From NCBI RefSeq assembly GCF_036417845.1, contig NC_089978.1, forward strand, positions 136,766,288 to 136,830,287: a stretch of DNA of 64,000 nt, given 5' to 3'. The position numbers were made by a program, and so were the translations under genes. The stretch's first letter is position 1; the number at the start of each line of letters is the position of its first letter. Below, piece by piece: positions 24,158-36,072 of this stretch. The notes below the pieces were generated by a model that was not told where the DNA came from, searched no databases, and was given only the letters and a program-made list of their open reading frames with translations. This DNA comes from Apteryx mantelli (taxonomy: Eukaryota; Chordata; Aves; Apterygiformes; Apterygidae).

Positions 24158-27100
24158 ATGGCATCAGAAATCACCTACGCTGAGGTGAAGTTCAAGAATG
24201 CATCACTGTCTGCAGAGGTCAAAGGTAAGGAATGGATGGTTAAGGGAAAAGAGACCCAGGAGAGAAGGGGGTTGATGAACAGGGGATGGAGACTTTTGCT
24301 TCTGGGACTGTGGTTCCTGCTTGGTCTGGACAAAATGATGAGGCAGAGGAATTGTCTGCCACTACCTGAGCAGGAGACTAGAGGAGTTTTCAAGTGAGAG
24401 GGTCAAGGAACATCTGCAAGAGAAGAAATGGGAATCTTTAAATGGTAGGGAGTTGAGACATGAACAAGGATGGCTAGTGGGAAGACAAGCAGCAAGTGTC
24501 TGATGAAGATTCAGGAAGGAAAGTATTTTGGCTCCCCTAGTCCCCCTGGTTGCCTTACCTGCACTGGTGAGTGGTAGAGGACACAAGATGTGTGCTGTAG
24601 AGTAGTAGCACTTAGCACTGGTGTGATAGAGGTAGCAGCTGCCTCTTTGCGTGTTATCTAGTCTTATCTTGGGTGACAGTGGCATTTTTTTGACAAGTAC
24701 CAAGTACTAACAGTAGAGACTGTGGTTTATTACAAATGATCTGAGCTGTCACAAAGACAGAGGGACTCCCAGGGCAGCAAATGGCAGGAAATAAGCCCAA
24801 GCTCTGCCTGCTACTGCTTTGGCCTCAAAGAGTGAGGCTACAGATCCCTGCCTTTGGAGGATATGGGAGTGGGGAACCAATATGTCTTCTTACAGTAGAG
24901 TAGGAGTCTGCACCCTAATGAGAGGTGACACTAGATGCAGAAATGTAGAGCTTTGTGGTCTTTTGTTTGGTTGTGAAATCGTCCTTGCAGGATAGAGACC
25001 CAAAAGTCAAAAGGAGGGAAGGGCTTGAACAAAACACCCTGAAATATATATCAGAGAAATTATCTGAGACCTGGAAGAAGATCCAATTTTGTGATTGGTG
25101 CCTACTTCTCCTGGAAAAATAATTAACACACCAAACAAAGTCTTATTTCTATTAAAAATCATGGTTACGAAGTGGTGCTTTTTCTAGGCTTTGTGCAAAT
25201 TTAAGGCCTGTTCTGATCAGTGTACATACTGTAGTCATTATGCCACAAATAGGAACACATAGAGATGTTCCATGTGTGGCTCAGTGCTTCCACCCTGCTG
25301 TTGTGCAGGGCCTAGAGAATTGAAAGTGTGTATATATACATACATACCCATATATCTTTATTGATGCAAAGGACTTACCAACTTAGAGCTTTACCTCAGT
25401 TTCACAATTTCCACACAGAGCAGGCATCAGTTTTGGTTCTTCCTTGCCTGCTCTGAGGTGTGAGTCACGGAAATAAACCATACATGTACACATGACTAAC
25501 TGGCTGTCAGTGAGATTTCAATGAGCTGAGATCAGCTGGTGCACAGTTACAGCCAGCATTTCCATCACGTTGAACTGGGAGTGGTGGTAGTTCAGTATTC
25601 CCCATGACCTATTCCAAAGATACCTGATGCAGCTGTGTTTGCTGATGCCAAGCTCATCTGTGGGTTTGGGTGTGTGCTCAGGGTCTGATTTTGGGTGGAC
25701 CTGTTCAACTGATCCCACACTGGTTGTAGCTCATATGTTGAAGCCAGTGAAGTATCCAGGAGTACCATCGCACATAGTGATAATGTCTCTCACAGCCTCA
25801 TTACATGCTCCTAGGACAGGATAAATGACTGAAAGATTAAGGGAGGCTTCCTGCTCTGTTGCCCTTCAGAGTGGTTACTCTGGCCATACAGACTCCATGT
25901 TGGTAATGGCCAAGCTCACCTGGAGTTCCCATTTTTAGCGTCTTCCTATTACATCCTAGAGACACTAAAACTGGCAGTCATTGGAAGAGAGAGAGAGATG
26001 AAGGCATCAGGTAGTCAACCAACCTGTCTGTGACAGGAGGTGGCAGAGACTGCTAAGGCACACAAGAGTGCAGTTAGGGTCACTGAATTTCCAACTAGGA
26101 TTTTCCAGATAGAAACATAGGTATCTGTGCTGCACAGCACCTGCTGCCAGATCCCATGCACGCAGGAGATACTGGATTTACAGGCTGAATAACCACCATG
26201 TGCTCATCAGGTCTGATGTGGTATGATCATGCTGGACATGTTAAAAGCATGCAGACTAAATGTAGGAAGCATTCTGCAGGAAAATTGGCCTGCTGGGTAT
26301 GCACAACATCTACTTCATGTTGGTTGTGTTGGTGAAGTGCATGCATACTGCCTGTCATCTCTGTGCTGTCTGAGTGTGGTGAGTCCAGGATGCAGAGGTC
26401 TGACTGGGCACAGGCTGAGCAGTCAATCTGTGAGCATGCAGGACATCAAAAAGACAATTGGCCTGGTCAGATTTATGGTCTGAAGCAAGTGGTTGGATTC
26501 TGGAGCATGATCCAGGTCATTGTTTTCACTACAGACAAAAGTTCTTGCTGAAAAAACATGATTTGGCCGGGAGAATCTGAGTCTTATCTGTATATAATTT
26601 TTTTTTTCCTGATAATGGAAGATGATACTTTTTTGCCTAGTTGTAACACACGCGCACACACCCCAACACTTTGGGAAGTAGTCATGGCATTTCCCCAAAC
26701 CATAAGTTTCTGGAAGTCTTGTAACTCACTAGGCATGGCTGGCAGGCACACGTGGCTGCTGGCTGACTTGGGAGCTTCAAGCTGAAGAATGAATGAGGTC
26801 TCTCTGAGCTTAGCATAAATATCAGTCTCTCTCAATTTCTTTACTCTTGTCCTGCGGTGAGTGCTGTTACTTCCAGTAACTTCCAGTTTGCCCCAGCTTG
26901 TGTCCCTGCCACTACCTAAAACAGTCTCCTACGAAGTGTTTGCTTCTCTTTACCTGTGACCCATTCTCCTCCTTGCTCTGAAACCTCCTTGGTATGGGCA
27001 GTGTTCTCCTGGACAAAAGTCAGGTTCCGGCAAGACTGAATCTGAGCATGGTTCTTTAGGTAGACTGCTGGACACAGCCCTCTGCTCTCCCCACACCTCT

Positions 27101-30100
27101 AGCATCCAGCCTAACACAGCTTAGTTTCACCATGGCAAGTCTCTCTGAATACTAGCTTGGAAAACAGAGGTGGAAGGGTCTTGTCCTAGAAAGTATATTT
27201 CTTCTCTTCTAGCGATTCCAGGCCTTCATACCTTTTCACCTTTTTTGGTCTCTGCACTCACTCAGCTTACATCTACCTTTCTGTACCTAGAAAGTCCAAA
27301 AAGATAAGAAGGAACTGAGCTAGATATAAAACATGTTTTCTGGGGAGAAGTCAACATGAAATCTTATGCAAATGTCTCAAGTAACATGGGAAAAGCAATG
27401 TGGTGTTTGGTAGCCCTTGACTTGATCTGGAGAGACATGGTTTCCTTCTAGTCTTTAAGGCCATGTGAAGGCCTCACACTCAAACAGCAGCAATTGGCAT
27501 TGCTGGCTCACCAAAACGGCTGGGGCTCTGGACACTGCCTCTGAACCTAATTTTCTTGAGACACCAGAGAGCCCTACTCTATCCTAGTCTGCTCCACTCC
27601 CAAACCGTGTAACTTCCACATCAAGATTGAAATTGGGTTTCCTAGGGCAGCTCTCTCTTGAGTCGTACATCCTTGGTATGTGGGCTGACTGAAGCAGAGT
27701 TGACTGTGTTGTTGTGTTTGGTGGGCTCCTTTACTTTTAGCACCTCCAGAGAAGAAGGAACGTGAGCGTCATACCCAGAAATACCCACCATGGCTCCCAT
27801 GGCTGATCTCACTGCTGCTCCTGTTGGTGTGCATTGCTCTCATCATTACTTTGCTCGGTGAGTTATGTGCAGGCTGGCTACCCAGAAAAGGGGAGAGAGG
27901 TTTGTGGGCAGTGTTGGGAGAAAAGCAGAGTAATCTGAGCATGAAAGGGAGCATTTTCCAACCAGGAGGAGCTGTTACTCTAGAGAAGTAAGAAAAGAGA
28001 CATGAGAAAGGATGCAAATCCCAACATTTGTGCTTGGAGAGATATTTGAAAGGTATATTTTAGGAGCAAAATATTTCCTGACTCATTAAATATTGGGTAT
28101 TTAAGAGTACAGTTGCAAGCTGGCACAAGCTTCCTTCTGCAGGCCAACAAAATCAGGTGTTTTTATCAACAGATATGTAGGAGCTAGGAATAACACAGTG
28201 TTATGTCAGATGGTTCTGTTGTACACACCCTGTTTCTTAGAATGATGGAAAGAGTTAGATGGGAAGGGACTTCTGGAGGTCTCCAGCCTAACCCCCTGCT
28301 CAAAGCAGGGCCATCTTTAGAACTTCAGTGTTGCTTGGGCTTTCTGTAAGGTCTCAGGCTTCTCTGCTCTGACTTTGTCATGTTTGACTGCAACATATGC
28401 CCCCCAAATCTTCCACTGTTTACCCTGAGGTCTTTTCAGCAGAGTAGTGACAGACTGTATTAACAGACCTGGCTATACAGCCACCTGGGACTGCTCAGGT
28501 TGATCATATGCTTCTCTAGATTTGTTGACTAGGTCATCCTGGCTAGATCTGGTGAGTCAGTGGGTGGAGGAGTCCTTGCAGGCAGCTGTGGGATGCTGGG
28601 GGAGCAGAAATGCCTGTTTCCTTCCCTTAGAGGATGGCAGTTACTGCTTGTGAAATTAAGAGACAGTCAGAGTGTTGCCAAAGGCCAGACAGTTCTTAGT
28701 GGGGAAATAGAGACAAAATACTGAAGGCAGCAATGATTTAAGAGGAGAAGGGAGAAAGTGGTAATCTTGCCTTTTTTCCTCTCCTTTTCCAGTCACTCAC
28801 TTCTCCCATAGCCATGAAGAGCTGAAGACCTTGCAACAGAACGCCACGGAGTGGCTCTGCATCTCAGCAATGCCACAAAGCAAAGGTCAGTAGTGCTGGC
28901 AAGGGTGCAGGAGATCTTTGGGACTTGGACAATGAGTGTTGGGGTCTGCTCTGCCAGCAAGCAGCAGCAGGGGCAAGAGAGGGAGACTCCAGAGCAGACA
29001 TGAGAGGAGAAAAAGGAATTGCTGCTAAATGGTTAAGGGGAAGATAAGGTGATGTTAGTGATGTCCTAGGAGGGCAGGGTGGGTGTGAACACTGACAGAA
29101 CAAAAGAGATAGAATACGGTGGCAGAAGAAAGGTTAAAAATGGAGCAAGAATAAAAGTGCAACTCAAGTCAGGAAAAGAAGCAATGTTCCCTGTTCCTTG
29201 TGACTAAAAGCTTTAGGATGACTGCACAAAGAGAAGCAGTGAAACTAGATCAGCTGAATAACTTGGGCTCTGTCATGGCAAGACCTGAGAACATGTTACA
29301 AGGTTTGCCATGGATTTGTGTATGCACAGCTCACAGATCATACTCAACAACAATTTGAAGAAATATGTGAATTATCCTTGTTCGGTCAAGTACTTTAGAC
29401 AAGGAAAAAAATGACCTAGGGAGAATAATTAAGCATTGTCCATGGAGAACAGGGATCCTTGCAGTGGCCACCATCTCTCATTCTTAGTATGCACCCTCTG
29501 TGATCTCTCCCCACACAGGACAAGGCTGGATGTGCTGCCCAATGGGCTGGAGATTCTTTCAAAAAAGCTGCTACTACACATCAACAGATTCTATGTCCTG
29601 GAATGAGAGCAAGGAGAACTGCACTGGGATGGGCTCCCACCTGGTGGTGATTGATACAGAAGCAGAGCAGGTAAGTGCAGGGCTGAGAGAGGTGACACAG
29701 CAGCCCTGGGATGCAAGTGCCAGGCCCTGAAGGGGACTCCAGAGCCCCTTCTCGCCCTTGCGGTGGAGTGGGGAATGTCTTTTCTGGGTCCATTCAACCC
29801 TGGCTCCCCTCTGCTACCAGCCCCACTCCACGGGGACTTCTGCCTCCCCCCTCTGCTCAGCCTTGCACCTCAAGGACATTGCATTCTGCCTGATTTCCAG
29901 GTTTTCCTCTCTGCGTGGCTAAAAGAAAAGACTCAATACGTGAGAAAAGACAATTACTACATTGGTCTGAGTGCACAGAAGGTGGGCCAGTGGCACTGGG
30001 TGGACCAGACTCCCTTTAATGTGACAGCAGTGTGAGTATCCTAGGACAGAGAACATTTAGTGCAGCCCCTGGCAGTGCAAGAGACTGAGAGATGTGAGGG

Positions 30101-30918
30101 CGCTTGCTGGTGTGTGAGAGGGAAGTAAGACAACTCCCTGTGAGAGGACAATGTTCTGATGGGGCAGAGGAGGGCTGCATAGGGCAGCCCTGTTCAGACA
30201 GGCCTATCCCTGCTGGTTCATGGTTGTTGGTTGTGACTTGGCTGTCAATGCTGTAGGCACAGAAGAAACTGCCTCTCCCCAGCAGAAAGGACCTTTCAGA
30301 GCTGAGCAGCCTTGCCTGACCTCCGTACTCCCCCCAGCATGCATATATGCACACATATGCATATGCAGGGCCAATGCTGTGAAAGAGATGGGGTGTTGGG
30401 AGAGATCTGCAGGGCTGCTACTGCTATTTGTTCTTCTGGAACTTTTTCTTCTTCACTGCCCTGGAGGGAGACACAACCCTCTGTGGTGTGTGAGGTGCTT
30501 GGGGTGAGCTGTGGTGAGCGGTTCCCACCATCAGGAATGAACATGGCCCTGTTGTGCAGGCTGTAGAAAGAAGGCAGATTTCCACACACAGGCTGATGCC
30601 AGTGGGATTAGCAGAGTGGGAGGAAGGATACCTCTTTTGTCAGTGAATCAGTATCTGTAATTTTTCTCTCTCCCCTCCCAAGCACTGTATCTTGCTGCGG
30701 CCTTTCCCCGCAACACAGTGTAGTGCTCTACAGGGTACACTGGAGAGTAACAAGTCTGTGTCTGTCTCAGGTTCTGGAGGACTGGGGAACCAAGTAATGT
30801 GGAGGAGGAGAAGTGTGTTGTAATCCACTGGAAGGAAAAAAAACACTGGAACTGGAATGATTTCCGATGTGAGGTCCATTCTCCTCGAATTTGTGAAGCT
30901 GCAGCAATAACTGTCTGA
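24158..30918 (+). CDS. CLEC4A: CLEC4A/DCIR-like C-type lectin receptor with ITIM
   Basis: Six coding exons: 24158-24224, 27741-27857, 28793-28885, 29519-29670, 29901-30031 and 30771-30918. All have GT-AG borders and consistent phases, giving 235 aa (human CLEC4A is 237). It is a type II membrane protein. Residues 1-40 are cytoplasmic, beginning MASEITYAEVKFKN, with an ITIM (I5-T-Y7-A-E-V10) at the same place as in mammalian DCIR. A transmembrane helix spans about 41-61, then a short stalk with one N-glycosylation site (N78). The lectin domain starts at WMCCPMGW (96-103), with IGL (164-166), HWVDQTP, an EPS motif at 193-195 and WND at 215-217. In mammals DCIR sits on myeloid and dendritic cells and recruits SHP phosphatases to dampen activation. 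EPS in place of EPN or QPD is also the human state. NECAP1 synteny supports orthology. Confidence 0.92.
24225..27740 (+). other. Intron 1 of the CLEC4A-like gene
   Basis: A 3.5-kb intron between the ITIM exon and the membrane exon. Short alternating TA/CA tracts lie near 25330-25360. I saw no nested gene or datable transposon. Confidence 0.7.
27858..28792 (+). other. Intron 2 of the CLEC4A-like gene, with an old CR1 scrap
   Basis: Intron between the membrane and stalk exons. It carries the short CR1 remnant listed at 28238-28330. Nothing else recognised. Confidence 0.7.
28238..28330 (-). mobile_element. Old CR1 3' tail fragment
   Basis: GATGGGAAGGGACTTCTGGA followed by CTCAAAGCAGGGC matches the reverse complement of the CR1 3' end (GTTGGAAGGGACCTCTGGAG, CTCAAGCAGGGTC), with a decayed octamer start. 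It lies in intron 2 of the CLEC4A-like gene. Confidence 0.7.
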
Positions 30919-31615
30919 TGGCGGGAATCTCATGCTGAGTAAAACTGAAAGGCTAGCAGTGAGCTGGAAACAACACAGGGGTATGTTGGGAGGAGTGGGG
31001 GAAGGTCTGGAGCCTGCATGTCCACTCTGCTGGGTGGGAAGATGTGAGTGGAAGTGATAACTGCCATGCATCCAGCACTTGCTAGTGCTCACCAGTACCC
31101 ACCAGTACCCATGTCTTTCTGAAAGTACTATAAAACCTGAAGTGGAAAAAATCCTTGTTGGGAGGGCTTTGCCTGAGCTGTCTCAGAGGTTGCCCATATC
31201 ATCTCATAGGGGTGAAGATGGGTTTGTCACTGGAAGGTCCAGGGAAGTGTGGCAGGTGAAGGGACTGGGCTGTACATGAACAGAGCGAATACCTTCCTTT
31301 AAATGTCATTGCCTCCATTAGGACTGATACATGATGGCTCACAGTCATCAAAGCAGGTCCTAGACTCTGGTTTTATCTTCTCTGTTTGGGTCTGGCAAGG
31401 ACTGGGTGAAAAGAAGTTGAGTTTTGCAGAAAAAAGATACAGGAATGAAAGACATGTTTAGAGCCGCTCCTTCCTTGGTCTCCTCGAGAAGAGATGTCTG
31501 CTTTGACTTGGGGCACACAGAGAATGTCCTCTATTTGCATTGTTTTAGCTGAACAAAGCTGATTTCCTACACAATGTAAAATACAATTTTAAACCAATGA
31601 AAAAGGCCCTGGGTT
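30919..31615. other. 3' flank of the CLEC4A-like gene
   Basis: Probable 3' UTR and flank. No canonical AATAAA was found in the first few hundred bases; the transcript end is undetermined. Confidence 0.4.
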
Positions 31616-31673
31616 GCGCTCCCTCCCTCTCGCGCTCCCTCCCTCTCGCGCTCCCTCCCTCTCGCGCTCCCTC
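31616..31673 (+). repeat. 16-bp CG-containing minisatellite
   Basis: Perfect head-to-tail copies of GCGCTCCCTCCCTCTC begin at 31616, 31632 and 31648, with a partial fourth at 31664. The copies are identical, so the array is young. It stands out as CpG-containing and strictly C/T on one strand within AT-rich DNA. Confidence 0.95.
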
Positions 31674-32829
31674 TTTTACTCTCTCTATGCTGCAGGTCTC
31701 TTGTATAACCAGGGTCAATACATGTTGCTGTGCCAGGGTAGAGTCTTACACAACTACTGCAATATAAATTGCATCTACCCACTGAGGCAAAACCTTACAG
31801 AGACATCCTGGCTACGTGGTGGGGCTGCTATAGCAAAAGCTGTGGAAGAGGCTGGGCACAGGCAATGAGCTCAAGAGATATTATGAATATTTGTTACCAT
31901 GGATGAAAGATTTGTCTGGGAGAGTAACTCAAGATTGTGGTAGGAGTCTGACCTGCATATGGTTGACCAAGTATGATGACTTCTCCCCAGCAGCAAAAAC
32001 CTGGGGCCTTGAGTGCCACCCTGAGGAGAAAGTCAACTTTCCAATGCAGAACTGATCCCAGGCTGCAACTGATGCAAGACTTCCTGGGAGACTAAACCGC
32101 ACAGCAATCCCTATAGCAGCATACCTTCCCAGGCCTGAGTGTGCTGCAAAAGAGGCAGGAAGGGGCAAGGCTGTTGCTCTATGTAAGGTTCTTTCCCAAA
32201 ATGCATTGTGTATTGAATTGCCTTCACTTGCTCCTGAGTCTTGCTGCAGACTGTGTGCCTCTGTGGATCCTATCTTTTCTCCAGCCATTTACATTTTCTG
32301 GCTTTGATGCCCACTCTTCTGTTTGCCTCAGTAAACATCATCCGCCTAAACTTTCCTGACCAAACGGTGCCAGCTCCCTGCAGGACACTGCTGTATATCT
32401 CCTGGCTGTGTTACTACTCGTTCTATGAAAGTGACTCCTCTCTTTGTGTCCCAAAGAAAGCGGAGAATTTGTACTGGAGAAAAGGTAACCAGAAGATTTG
32501 GCTTCCTGAACCAATCAATGAGAGTAGTTTTGTGAATGGCAGTGGGTGGTGGTAGGAGTTGCTGAGTCCCATAACCCGACAGTGGCAAGGTTGCTGCAAC
32601 TCCATGTCCTCGCATACAGCCAGTAGCGAGGCTGAGTGTGTATTCCCAATAGGCACATGTGTACACATACATTCAATACATATATCCAGAGCCAGCTGCA
32701 CAGATCAACACAGACAGAAAACACTCATGTGAGCATAGACAGCACGAACAGCCTGATCCTGTTCCCCTCTCTGGCTGATGAGGATGAAAGCCTGTTAGTT
32801 GAAAATATATGTGTTTACAAATATATAAA
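31674..32829. other. Intergenic spacer
   Basis: No gene or classified repeat seen. Purely noncoding in appearance. Confidence 0.45.
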
Positions 32830-33480
32830 ACAGGTCCCTCCAGTAGCTAATCTTAGATGTTCAGTCTATTCAGTAGCTGGTCCCTAGATCCCCTGGTCTC
32901 CCCAGTTGCTGGGCCTTGGACCTATGAGCCCCTGAGGCCCACAGCTGGACTCCTGTTGCTGGTACTCAGACTTCCTCACATGCACACGCATGTGCACACA
33001 CTTGCACACACATACACAGACTGTGGGTCCCTCCAGTCACTGGCTGTACGCATTCAGTCTATCCAGTAGTTGGCCCCTATGTCCTCTGTTCTTCCCTATA
33101 TATTGTATCATGCATAGACATACATGCAAAAAGGTCTCTCTGGTATCTTGTCCAGACCTATGGTCTTTCCAGTAGCTGACCCTCAGACCCTCTGGTCTGT
33201 CTGGTAGCTGGCTTGGACCCTTGGACCCTCTGTTAGCCACTTCTCAGATCCCCTAGCCTCTCCAGCATCCAGCCCAGAATTATGGCCTCTCTGATACCTG
33301 GCTCCTAAGTCTTTCATCTTATCTGCCAGCCACTCTATCTTGATGTGTGCTAGTGATTACACACACCTGTATATTCACCCCCACATGATATGCATGCACC
33401 TGGCTCTCCAGTTGTTGGCATGTCAGGCTCACAGGCCCCTGTCACCCATGGTTCCCTCTTCAGTTGCTGCCACGTGGACC
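32830..33480 (+). repeat. Degenerate minisatellite, period about 30 bp
   Basis: A motif close to CCAGTAGCTGGCCCT followed by CTGGTCTCT recurs at regular steps. CAGTAGCT-like anchors fall at 32841, 32871, 32903, 33034, 33064, 33141, 33170, 33202, 33232, 33263, 33292 and about 33323, so most steps are 29-32 bp. The array is broken by a CA-rich insert around 32975-33020 and fades after 33330, with stray units near 33410 and 33465. Copies differ at many positions, so it is old. I do not recognise the satellite family. Confidence 0.75.
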
Positions 33481-36072
33481 TCCATATACACACATGGACA
33501 CAGGATAGAGATGCCCTCCCCTGGGAAAATAGTTAGAAATAGATTTTAATAAGAAGATAAGACAGACTGTAGTGATCAGGTGCAGGGCATGGCCAGACTA
33601 GTAGCTGACTAGCAGCCTGTTTACATGCAACTGACCTCTTTTGTCCCCTTTTCCCTCTAGTTTCCCACAGCTCCACTGTCTTTGTGAGGGACTGCTCATC
33701 TCTTTGGGCCGCAAGGCTACACTGAGATGTATTAAGTTATTTGCTGTCCTCACTGCTGGAGTTGAGTTTCATCTAGAAAGAGTCTCTCACCATACAAAAG
33801 GACAGCAGCTGGGCACACGGAGGGTTTAGTGGGCTTTGGTTGCTTTTTTTGCCATATTCAGTAGTTTCCCTGAGAAACAGAATCTGTCCCTGGAGCATGG
33901 TACAGCCTGACTTGCTTTGGTCTCCATTGTGAACCATAGTGCCAAAGCTTGCTGTGCTACTGCATTTTCAGAGTTGGAGTTGACCCCACCTCACATCTGT
34001 CTCTCAGGGCCCAACGACTGGCCTCAAGGGCCATCACAGCAACTTCTACTCCTTTTTCATTTGAGTTTTTTTGTGTCTCAGCCTCATGACTTTAACACGA
34101 TACTCTGTTTTTCATATTTCTCTCAGTGTCCAAAACTCTGAAATTGTGTGACAGACAGAGAGAGACCTCTGTTCTTATTTATGAATGTTTTCCTCACAGC
34201 CCTCTTAGTTGTGGAGCAAGGGCAAGAGCCTATCAGCCCTAGAAGTCCATATGCAGCAGCAGTCCATGGAATCTGAGGGCTCTTTGTGTTTAGTACTATC
34301 AAAGAAGTTAAGCCAGCCTCGTGATTTCTGTAATGTGTTCAGTACACCTTTGTCCCACTGAGGTCTGAATTAGAGCTACTGCAGCCTCAGTGCAGTTCTT
34401 TCTTTGTGTTAGAAAATCATGACCTATCATTTTTGCAGACCCTTCTGAGAAGTTCCAAATTGTTGTTCCTAGAGCTCCAGTTTTCAAAGCACTCCCCATC
34501 AGCAGAAAACAGAGGGATAGCTACCTCTGTCCTTTTCTTTGACTTTGTGTCTTATCAAAGAGCCTATCACCACCCACACATAAAGCAGGTTTAAACATTG
34601 ATCTCTCCATAGGTAGGGTCTGTTTCATGGGTCAGTGGAATTCATTACCGTAGAAGAGGAAATTGTGTCCCTAATGCAAAGCACAACTTCTCTTATTCTC
34701 TTTAAATTCTTTCTAAACATTCAAAATACACTGCAGTATTCCTATGAATGTTGGGAGGGGGATGTTCAGTAACTCCAGGTATTTATTCAATAGGATCTTC
34801 CTTTTCCTCTGGCTTATGACCCTTTTGCCCAGAGATTAAATACATGATTTAATAATATGATGATTGTTGCATGCAAATATCAATGAGAAGAATGTCTGGC
34901 TCCACAAGCAAGAACCTATTTTGGCAAATATATTAAATTAAATCTTTAGATCTGCTCTATTTCCTTCATACTCTATACCTTTGTTCCTTACTGCAGGAAA
35001 TAAACCTTCTCAAATATCTTTTGGAGAGCTTTTCCAATACGTAAGACTCCCGAATCTCAGAGTTATGGGACACAGGAATCTTTTCTTTAACTTTGGAAAG
35101 GGTGGGGAGGGCAGACAGGAAAACTTCATCTGAATGCAGCCTGGTGATAAAAATCCCAACCACAAGAATAGCTCTTTTTAAAATAATGCAATGCAAATGC
35201 ATTACTTTGTGGCAATGGGAAACACAGCCCCACCAAGCTCCTGCAGCTTAGGTCTGGGGCCTAGAACCCCTTCTGACACAAAGGCCACTTTCCAGAAACC
35301 TCCCACATACCTTGAGTCTAACTTGGCATGTGGGCATTAATTCCACCATAACAGCCAAAGGTCTGGCTTATCTGTGCTCTGCACCACCACAGTGATGGTC
35401 CCCCTGCATGGTGTTGGCAGTGTTCTGCCACCACTCATCCCATATGCCTGGCAGAGATCTGGGATATTCTTCCGCCTATATAGCTGTGCCCTAAGAATAA
35501 CAAATGGCAATGGCAGTTCTGTGGTTCTCTTCCTATATATCGATTGCAGGAGATCCAGAACTGCAGGGGGCACAGGCTGCCTTGTAGATGTAATGTATAA
35601 CATGTCCCTCTCCCTGCTTCCTGCTAGAACTGTCTGAACCTCTGGCTTCACAGGCATGGGTTAACACTCAGATAAAATGGGATTGCAGCTGCTGTACAGG
35701 GCACCATTTTGGGTACCACCATATTTTGGCATAGACAGAACCTTCCTCATGGGGCTACATGTCTGTTTTTTATATAATACTTGAATATTTGTGCAGGAAA
35801 AGGAAACTTCTGGAGATATTTTATCTTTGCATCTTGGCTAGAAGCACAGATGCTTGTTCTCACATGGACAGAAGTCATCAATAACTCCACTGTTTGGAGC
35901 TACCCAGAGCAGAGGAGATAGTCTCCCATTAACAGTGTGATATCACTTATTACTTGGATCCATGACTTTCACTTGCTTTAATACCTCTTTTGTGAGTTCA
36001 GTAGTTGTGGAGGGAAGGCCAGAAACCTGAGCACTCTTGGAGCAAAACCCAGAGTGTCCAAAACAGGAAGCC
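33481..36072. other. Intergenic spacer
   Basis: No confident gene. The longest open frame is on the minus strand at 35337-35657 (106 codons, starting MPVKPEVQTVLAGSRERD). It has no homology I recognise, and I do not call it a gene. Confidence 0.4.

Noticed and set aside
31577-31805. TGTAA...TTACA ends around the 16-bp minisatellite, suggesting a very short LTR or MITE
   Set aside because: No convincing matching target duplication: CACAA occurs on both sides only if the element ends in TA. No promoter or polyadenylation order is seen. Too short and ambiguous.
35337-35657. 106-codon minus-strand ORF
   Set aside because: No recognisable motif, no splice or promoter context, and no homology known to me.
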